A stretch of 10,149 nt of DNA, taken from Candidatus Altarchaeota archaeon. Its GTDB lineage: Archaea > Altiarchaeota > Altiarchaeia > IMC4 > QMZM01. The position numbers were made by a program, and so were the translations under genes. This document shows positions 6,458-10,149 of the stretch, one piece after another. Where the stretch lies: contig JAHIKS010000103.1 of assembly GCA_018897475.1 (NCBI GenBank), positions 1-10,149 on the forward strand, written 5' to 3'. The notes under the pieces were generated by a model. That model had not been told where the DNA came from. It did not search any database and saw only the letters and a list, made by a program, of their open reading frames with translations. Within the stretch, counting starts at the first letter, position 1; each line of letters opens with the position of its first letter.

Positions 6458-7114
6458 TCACGCCTGCTTACCAAGGCCAAGCCTTCGATATTCCCAGTAG
6501 GAGAAAGCCCAGAAGAATATGAAATTCAGTATTACCGGCACCGTGAATATTATGAGAATCGCGCTTGGGAAGAGCAGTGCCAGCAGGAGAAGCGCGGCGT
6601 TTATCCTAAGTGTGATACTCCCAATCCTATGGGTGTTTTTCCATACCCTATCATCCGAGAGCGTCCACGGGGTCTTTATACCTATGAAGAAGTTCCTCTT
6701 TGAATACTGCATAATCCAGCCGAAGTAGTAGAGGAGGATTGCGAGAGAAGGTATTATGTAGTAGCTCATGTTGAATTCATAGCCAAGGGAATTCAGAACG
6801 CTGCTCAGATACAGCCCGAAGAAGAAGAGAATTACGGCTGCCTTTATCCTGTAGATGTAGTCCAGGAAGAGCTCTATGTTCGTCTTCATTACTGCTATCT
6901 TTGGGATGAGACTCAGGAGCACATAGGTGACAAGGCTTATCAGCGGTATAACGAAGAGGGCCTCATTGCTTGAACCGTAGCCTATTATCTCGCCCCACAC
7001 ATTCCACTGCGTCGGGACACTGGACGGGAATTTGCCTGACAGGGCAAAGCCAAATACAAACATCAATACAACCAGCAACAAGGATGGAAATTCCTTTCTG
7101 TCAAATTTTACCAT
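6458..7114 (-). CDS. SdpI/DUF1648 family integral membrane protein
   Basis: A 218-residue membrane protein of the SdpI/YhfL-like family, named after the Bacillus subtilis SdpI immunity protein that protects against the SdpC toxin. The DUF1648 part near the N-terminus has the characteristic SVPTQWNVWGEIIGYG (32-47). The C-terminal SdpI signature RNFFIGIKTPWTLS (140-153) is followed by VWKNTHRIG (157-165). About six hydrophobic segments are seen, near 11-27, 52-71, 90-108, 118-136, 172-187 and 188-206. No toxin, SdpR-like regulator or SdpAB gene is adjacent, so an immunity role is not supported here; archaeal and bacterial relatives are mostly uncharacterised. The ATG at 7114 lacks a Shine-Dalgarno sequence but has TATAAAA centred 27 nt upstream. 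The gene reads alone and is followed directly by a hairpin. Confidence 0.88.
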   Translation of the reverse strand: MVKFDRKEFPSLLLVVLMFVFGFALSGKFPSSVPTQWNVWGEIIGYGSSNEALFVIPLISLVTYVLLSLIPKIAVMKTNIELFLDYIYRIKAAVILFFFGLYLSSVLNSLGYEFNMSYYIIPSLAILLYYFGWIMQYSKRNFFIGIKTPWTLSDDRVWKNTHRIGSITLRINAALLLLALLFPSAILIIFTVPVILNFIFFWAFSYWEYRRLGLGKQA

Positions 7115-7137
7115 TATTAAATAATGGAATTTTCCCC

Positions 7138-7144
7138 TTTTATA
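7138..7144 (-). promoter_or_regulatory. TATA box of the SdpI-like gene
   Basis: The minus strand reads GGTATAAAAGGGG. The box centre at 7141 is 27 nt before the ATG at 7114, which would place the transcription start at or next to the start codon, giving a leaderless mRNA. This agrees with the lack of a Shine-Dalgarno sequence. Confidence 0.5.
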
Positions 7145-7156
7145 CCTGTATATTCA

Positions 7157-7163
7157 TATATAA
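7157..7163 (+). promoter_or_regulatory. TATA box for the divergent plus-strand genes
   Basis: CATATATAATTT on the plus strand, centred near 7160, predicts transcription from about 7186. That gives a leader of about 20-30 nt before the small unknown gene and puts the start inside the 17-bp palindrome at 7178-7194. The minus-strand box at 7138-7144 lies close by, so this 100-nt gap serves two divergent promoters. Confidence 0.45.
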
Positions 7164-7177
7164 TTTGTTGGTTACCC

Positions 7178-7194
7178 GTATTGGTAGCCAATAC
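7178..7194. promoter_or_regulatory. Perfect palindrome, candidate operator
   Basis: GTATTGG-TAG-CCAATAC: two perfect 7-bp half-sites around a 3-bp spacer, at the predicted start of transcription. This geometry suits a dimeric helix-turn-helix repressor that blocks initiation. Candidate binders are the winged-helix-PAS protein (7539-8945) acting on its own operon, or a regulator elsewhere. In RNA it could instead form a 7-bp hairpin in the leader. No second copy was noticed in this window. Confidence 0.45.
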
Positions 7195-7214
7195 AACAGG
7201 CGTGGGTGGTCATT

Positions 7215-7499
7215 ATGGTTCTAGCAAGCCACTATATCTTCATGGATGTGCTAAGCCTTTTGGAGAGGAACAGGACAGAGCGTCTGGAAGAGGTATGCAC
7301 TGGTTATTCAAAAAGATATAGTGACGATGATGAATTTCAGGAGTTAATCTCTCTTATTCTTGTTGCTCTTGAGAATAACAATAATGGTGTTCTCGATGAG
7401 CTGAAACCCAAGATAAGGGACGCTATAGCATCGAGAAGGATTGAGACCGCGGGGGGCACAAAACTGTGGTTCAAGAACAGGAGGGCATCCCAGAGATAG
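7215..7499 (+). CDS. Small protein of unknown function (94 aa)
   Basis: I do not recognise this protein. It is hydrophilic and mostly helical in appearance. A short hydrophobic N-terminus (MVLASHYIFMDVLSLLE) is followed by an acidic stretch (SKRYSDDDEFQELISLILVA), an NNNN run, and a basic C-terminus (TKLWFKNRRASQR). No cysteine pairs, signal peptide or known catalytic motif is seen. The start was set at ATG 7215 because GGTGG ends 5 nt before it; GTG 7206 would add three residues. It lies between the candidate operator and the winged-helix-PAS gene, 39 nt before the latter, so the two are probably co-transcribed. It could be an accessory or anti-regulator protein for that neighbour, but only gene order suggests this. 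Confidence 0.65.
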   Translation: MVLASHYIFMDVLSLLERNRTERLEEVCTGYSKRYSDDDEFQELISLILVALENNNNGVLDELKPKIRDAIASRRIETAGGTKLWFKNRRASQR

Positions 7500-7538
7500 G
7501 ATTTTAATGTTCATTGGCATATCAATCTAACCAAGAAG

Positions 7539-8945
7539 ATGAAGCCTTCAGATACGGAAAAGAGGATTATCGGCTGCATAAAGGAGCACGGCCTGCACGG
7601 GGCTTCATCCACTGAGATATCGAAATCAGTGGGAATCAACCGGCACACCCTCGCCAAATATCTTAATGTACTGAATGCCGAGGGGAAGATAGGCTTCAAG
7701 AGAGCAGGCATGGGGAAGATATGGTTCATAGAGAAGTCCCCCCTGCATGGCGTTTCAAATGGATCAAGGGATGTTGCTGACACCGGCCTGAAAACAACCC
7801 TTGGGCATATCCTGTCTACAATACCTGATGGCATAGTGGTAATGAATGAAAACTACGAGATCGAGTTCACTAATGATTCTCTTATCAAGAGATTTGGCAA
7901 CCTGATCGGGGAGAAATGCTACAAGGCTTTTATAGGGAGGAGTGAACCCTGCGTAAAATGTCCCGTCATAGAAATTCTGCATAAAGGAAACCTGACCTCA
8001 ATGAGGTATCAGGCAACAGATAAAGATGGCAATTCCTATGACCTGATTGCTTCGCCCATGAAGAACACCGACGGAAGCATATCCATCATTGAGATTGTCA
8101 GGGACATAACTGATATGAAGCAAGCGGAGGAGGCACTGCGGGAGAGCGAGGAGGAATTCAGGCTAACATTCGAAAATGCAAAAGATGCGATTATCTGGGC
8201 AGACCCCGAGACCGGGCTGATTACAAACTGCAATAGAGCGACAGAAACCCTTTTGGAGAGAAGAAGGCACGAGATTATTGGGCAGCATCAAACAAAGATC
8301 CATCCCCCTGAAAAGGCGGAACATTACAGCAACCAGTTCAAAGAGCATATAGAACGAAAAGGTGCTGTTGACGACGAGGCCGAGATAATAACCAAGTCAG
8401 GGAAAATAAAACCCGTTCACGTATCAGCATCCCTGACCGTAATCGGAGAAAAACCAATAATTCAGGGAATATTCCACGACATCACCGGGCGCAAGAAGGC
8501 AGAGGAGCAGATAAGATATCTCAACGAAATCAAAAGGAGCGTTATAGACAACGCACCCTTTGGAATCCTCACCAGTGATAAAGAAGGGAATATCATCCAT
8601 GCAAATCCGGCCCTTATCGAAATCATGGGCAGTCCCTCTGAGGAGAAGACAAAGAGCTTCAATCTTTTCAAACTACCAGCAATAAAGAAGGCCGGTCTGG
8701 ACAAGGTATTCGGTAAAGCCCTCATGGAAGGGGAGGAATTCAACCTCGAGAAGGAGTACGTATCTCACTGGGGCAAGAAGATATTTGCAAGGATAAAGGT
8801 CATGCCTTTAAGAAATACCTCGGGTGAGGTTACCGGCCTCGTGACCATTGTTGAGGACATAACAGAGAAAAAGAACCTGGAGGCCAAGATTGCCCCGGTA
8901 CCCGAGCCGCTGGCTATTCCAGAAGCCCAGAGTATATATCCTTGA
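7539..8945 (+). CDS. Winged-helix regulator with three PAS domains and no kinase
   Basis: A 468-residue predicted cytoplasmic sensor. Residues 5-65 form a winged helix (ASSTEISKSVGINRHTLAKYLNVLNAEGKI, with a wing at RAGMGKIWFIE). Three PAS domains follow: about 85-192, 203-320 and 333-445, each ending in the usual DIT motif (RDITDMKQAEEAL, HDITGRKKAEEQI, EDITEKKNLEAKI). PAS1 carries C127, C138 and C141 in EKCYKAFIGRSEPCVKCPV, a cysteine pattern seen in other PAS sensors and a possible metal, iron-sulfur or thiol-redox site. In such proteins the last DIT helix usually leads into a histidine kinase; here only 17 residues follow (APVPEPLAIPEAQSIYP), and the final 32 nt overlap the convergent glycosyltransferase gene. 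It could be a true one-component regulator, or a kinase that lost its C-terminus. No Shine-Dalgarno sequence precedes the ATG. Confidence 0.88.
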   Translation: MKPSDTEKRIIGCIKEHGLHGASSTEISKSVGINRHTLAKYLNVLNAEGKIGFKRAGMGKIWFIEKSPLHGVSNGSRDVADTGLKTTLGHILSTIPDGIVVMNENYEIEFTNDSLIKRFGNLIGEKCYKAFIGRSEPCVKCPVIEILHKGNLTSMRYQATDKDGNSYDLIASPMKNTDGSISIIEIVRDITDMKQAEEALRESEEEFRLTFENAKDAIIWADPETGLITNCNRATETLLERRRHEIIGQHQTKIHPPEKAEHYSNQFKEHIERKGAVDDEAEIITKSGKIKPVHVSASLTVIGEKPIIQGIFHDITGRKKAEEQIRYLNEIKRSVIDNAPFGILTSDKEGNIIHANPALIEIMGSPSEEKTKSFNLFKLPAIKKAGLDKVFGKALMEGEEFNLEKEYVSHWGKKIFARIKVMPLRNTSGEVTGLVTIVEDITEKKNLEAKIAPVPEPLAIPEAQSIYP

Positions 8946-9903
8946 GTTTTTTACCCACCTTCTGGAGGGAGTGCTCCCTCGACATGTTATAGGCGTTCTT
9001 GGCCAGATTATCCCTTAATTTCTCGTCCTCTATCAGTATCTTAAGCTTCTCCTTGAATTCCCCTTCGTTCCTGGCCTTGAGGCAATTGACCCCATCATCG
9101 AACCATTCCCTGTAGACAGGTAAATCTCTCACTATGATGGGCATCCTGCAGGAACTTGCCTCCAGAAGAACTATGCCCTGGTTTTCGCAGTGGCTTGGGA
9201 ACACAAAGATGTCCGAGCCCGAATAGGCACAGACGATGTCCTTGATGAAATCTATAAGGATGAAGTTACTGGGCACGTTCTTTATCAGCTTAGCAATGGA
9301 GGGGTCTTCCATATTCTTATATCTCCTACCAACCCATACTGATTTGTTTGGGAGTCTTTGTGTCAGCTTGATGAATGTCGAGATACCTTTTCTTCTGAAT
9401 ACATGGCCGACAGAGAGGGGAGTAATCCCCTCCAGCCCAAACTCTTTTCTGAATTCTCTTCTTTTCTTTTTTGAGAATTTAAACCTTTCTATGTCTATGC
9501 CATTGCTTATTGGTATTATGGGGGCTTTAACCCCAGCCTTCTCCAGCACGCCCTTCGTATACTGCGAGGGGCACAGAACGAGGTCGGCATGGTTATAATA
9601 ATAGTTGAGATATCTTTTGAGAAAGGGCGCTATGACATTGCTGAATCTGTAGCTGTTCCTGAAATCATCAGCGGTTGTATGGGCATGCATGACGACCTTC
9701 TTCCCTTTTTTCTTCATCTCTCTGGCCACTCTGAGAGAGTTCAGGCCGATAGAATTCGTATGCAGGATATCGAATTCTCCCTCCAGGTTGCTCGTATACT
9801 CGACATCATTCAGCTCCAGCGATTTTCTCTGGTTCTTTATGGCCGCCCCGATTCCGCTTCCCCTCAGCTTCGATTCAAGTTCCAGATAGAGGCACACCTT
9901 CAT
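8914..9903 (-). CDS. GT4 glycosyltransferase, CpoA-like (glycosyl-diacylglycerol type)
   Basis: A 329-residue GT-B enzyme. The N-terminal half closely matches my recall of the Gram-positive CpoA/galactosyl-glucosyl-diacylglycerol synthase group: SGIGAAIKNQRKSLELNDVEYT (16-37), DILHTNSIG (45-53), VVMHAHTTADDFRNSY (70-85), then ISNGIDIERF (132-141). In the donor domain, VGHVFRRKG (165-173) supplies the phosphate-contacting R/K pair, and E240 and E248 form the E-x7-E motif (CENQGIVLLEASS). Bacterial relatives add a second hexose to a monoglycosyl lipid; in an archaeon the acceptor would probably be an archaeol-based glycolipid. It starts one base after the stop codon of the eight-cysteine protein gene, so the two are co-transcribed. 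Its 3' end overlaps the PAS gene by 32 nt. GT4 is certain; the lipid substrate is inference. Confidence 0.88.
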   Translation of the reverse strand: MKVCLYLELESKLRGSGIGAAIKNQRKSLELNDVEYTSNLEGEFDILHTNSIGLNSLRVAREMKKKGKKVVMHAHTTADDFRNSYRFSNVIAPFLKRYLNYYYNHADLVLCPSQYTKGVLEKAGVKAPIIPISNGIDIERFKFSKKKRREFRKEFGLEGITPLSVGHVFRRKGISTFIKLTQRLPNKSVWVGRRYKNMEDPSIAKLIKNVPSNFILIDFIKDIVCAYSGSDIFVFPSHCENQGIVLLEASSCRMPIIVRDLPVYREWFDDGVNCLKARNEGEFKEKLKILIEDEKLRDNLAKNAYNMSREHSLQKVGKKLKDIYSGLLE

Positions 9904-9904
9904 T

Positions 9905-10042
9905 TTAGTATTTCATCCCTGACAAACAGACCTTGCACACCCCGCGCTTCGTCATGCACGAAGAACAGACCCTCTTTCCGCAGAGCTTGCAGCTTTGAAT
10001 CGCTGCTGCCCCGCCGCAGATGTCGCACAGGCTCTCCACCAT
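9905..10042 (-). CDS. 45-residue zinc-binding protein with four CxxC pairs
   Basis: The translation begins MVESLCDICGGAAAIQ and ends CLSGMKY. It contains eight cysteines in four CxxC knuckles: C6/C9, C18/C21, C26/C29 and C36/C39. Alternating pairs of this kind usually bind two zinc ions in a cross-brace or treble-clef fold, as in B-box, RING and HIT-type fingers; compact proteins like this are common in archaea and mostly uncharacterised. The stop codon is one base from the ATG of the downstream glycosyltransferase, showing an operon. The start is supported by a TATA-like box 26-27 nt upstream and an in-frame TAG 12 nt before the ATG. Function is unknown: protein binding or regulation of the glycosyltransferase is possible, nucleic-acid binding equally so. 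Confidence 0.82.
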   Translation of the reverse strand: MVESLCDICGGAAAIQSCKLCGKRVCSSCMTKRGVCKVCLSGMKY

Positions 10043-10064
10043 AATGATAATATGCTATTTCTGG

Positions 10065-10072
10065 AATAAATA
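10065..10072 (-). promoter_or_regulatory. TATA-like box of the zinc protein-glycosyltransferase operon
   Basis: The minus strand reads CTATTTATTCC, with TATTTATT centred about 26-27 nt before the ATG at 10042. No Shine-Dalgarno sequence lies between, so the transcript is probably leaderless. The match to the TATA consensus is moderate. Confidence 0.4.
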
Positions 10073-10149
10073 GCTAACCGGCAAGAATTCCCCATTAACG
10101 CAGAGAAATTCCATAGAGTTCAACTCGCTTCCAATCGCTGCCACTCCTT
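10073..10149. other. Right-edge sequence without a recognisable gene
   Basis: No convincing reading frame starts here. One minus-strand frame enters from the right edge, reads GVAAIGSELNSMEFLCVNGE and onward, and stops at a TAG 12 nt before the zinc protein start. This could be the end of an upstream gene or chance; too little is visible to decide. Confidence 0.3.

Noticed and set aside
10105..10149. Minus-strand fragment containing MEFLCVNGEFLP, which recalls the N-terminus of class IV aminotransferases
   Set aside because: The frame stops at a TAG after fewer than 20 residues from the Met, and no further similarity follows; the match is too short to call a pseudogene.

Overview
The window looks archaeal. 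It carries an Orc1/Cdc6 replication initiator. Several genes have an archaeal TATA-like box centred about 27 nt before the start codon and no Shine-Dalgarno sequence, which suggests leaderless mRNAs. It also holds a tnpB-only IS200/IS605-type element and surface proteins with Thr-rich stalks next to a terminal membrane anchor. AGG/AGA arginine and ATA isoleucine codons are common. The lineage cannot be fixed from the sequence alone; a DPANN-type or poorly characterised euryarchaeal genome would fit.

Layout: (1) 2-1093 (+) is the body of an Orc1/Cdc6 protein, cut by the left edge just at its Walker A motif. (2) 5062-1079 (-) is a tight three-gene operon: a secreted, membrane-anchored VIT-VWA protein, a membrane-tethered winged-helix regulator (start and stop codons share one base), and a family 4 glycosyltransferase (4-nt gap). 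(3) About 5063-6395 (+) is a tnpB-only element with subterminal hairpins, an intact TnpB nuclease and a probable omega-RNA at its 3' end. It seems to sit exactly between the promoter and the start codon of the VIT-VWA operon. (4) 7114-6458 (-) is an SdpI/DUF1648 membrane protein. (5) Diverging from it, 7215-7499 and 7539-8945 (+) encode a small unknown protein and a winged-helix protein with three PAS domains; a perfect 17-bp palindrome lies at the predicted transcription start of this pair. (6) 10042-8914 (-) is a two-gene unit: a 45-residue protein with eight cysteines, then a second glycosyltransferase resembling diacylglycerol-glycan (CpoA-like) enzymes.

How the genes may work together: the theme is the cell envelope. 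The two glycosyltransferases resemble enzymes that add the first and second sugar to a membrane lipid. The VIT-VWA protein is an extracellular adhesion or interaction module. The tethered winged-helix protein could carry envelope information to DNA, and the HTH-PAS protein is a candidate redox, ligand or metal sensor. These links are inferred from family membership and gene order.

No tRNA, rRNA or CRISPR array was seen, and no gene-free stretch exceeds about 300 bases.
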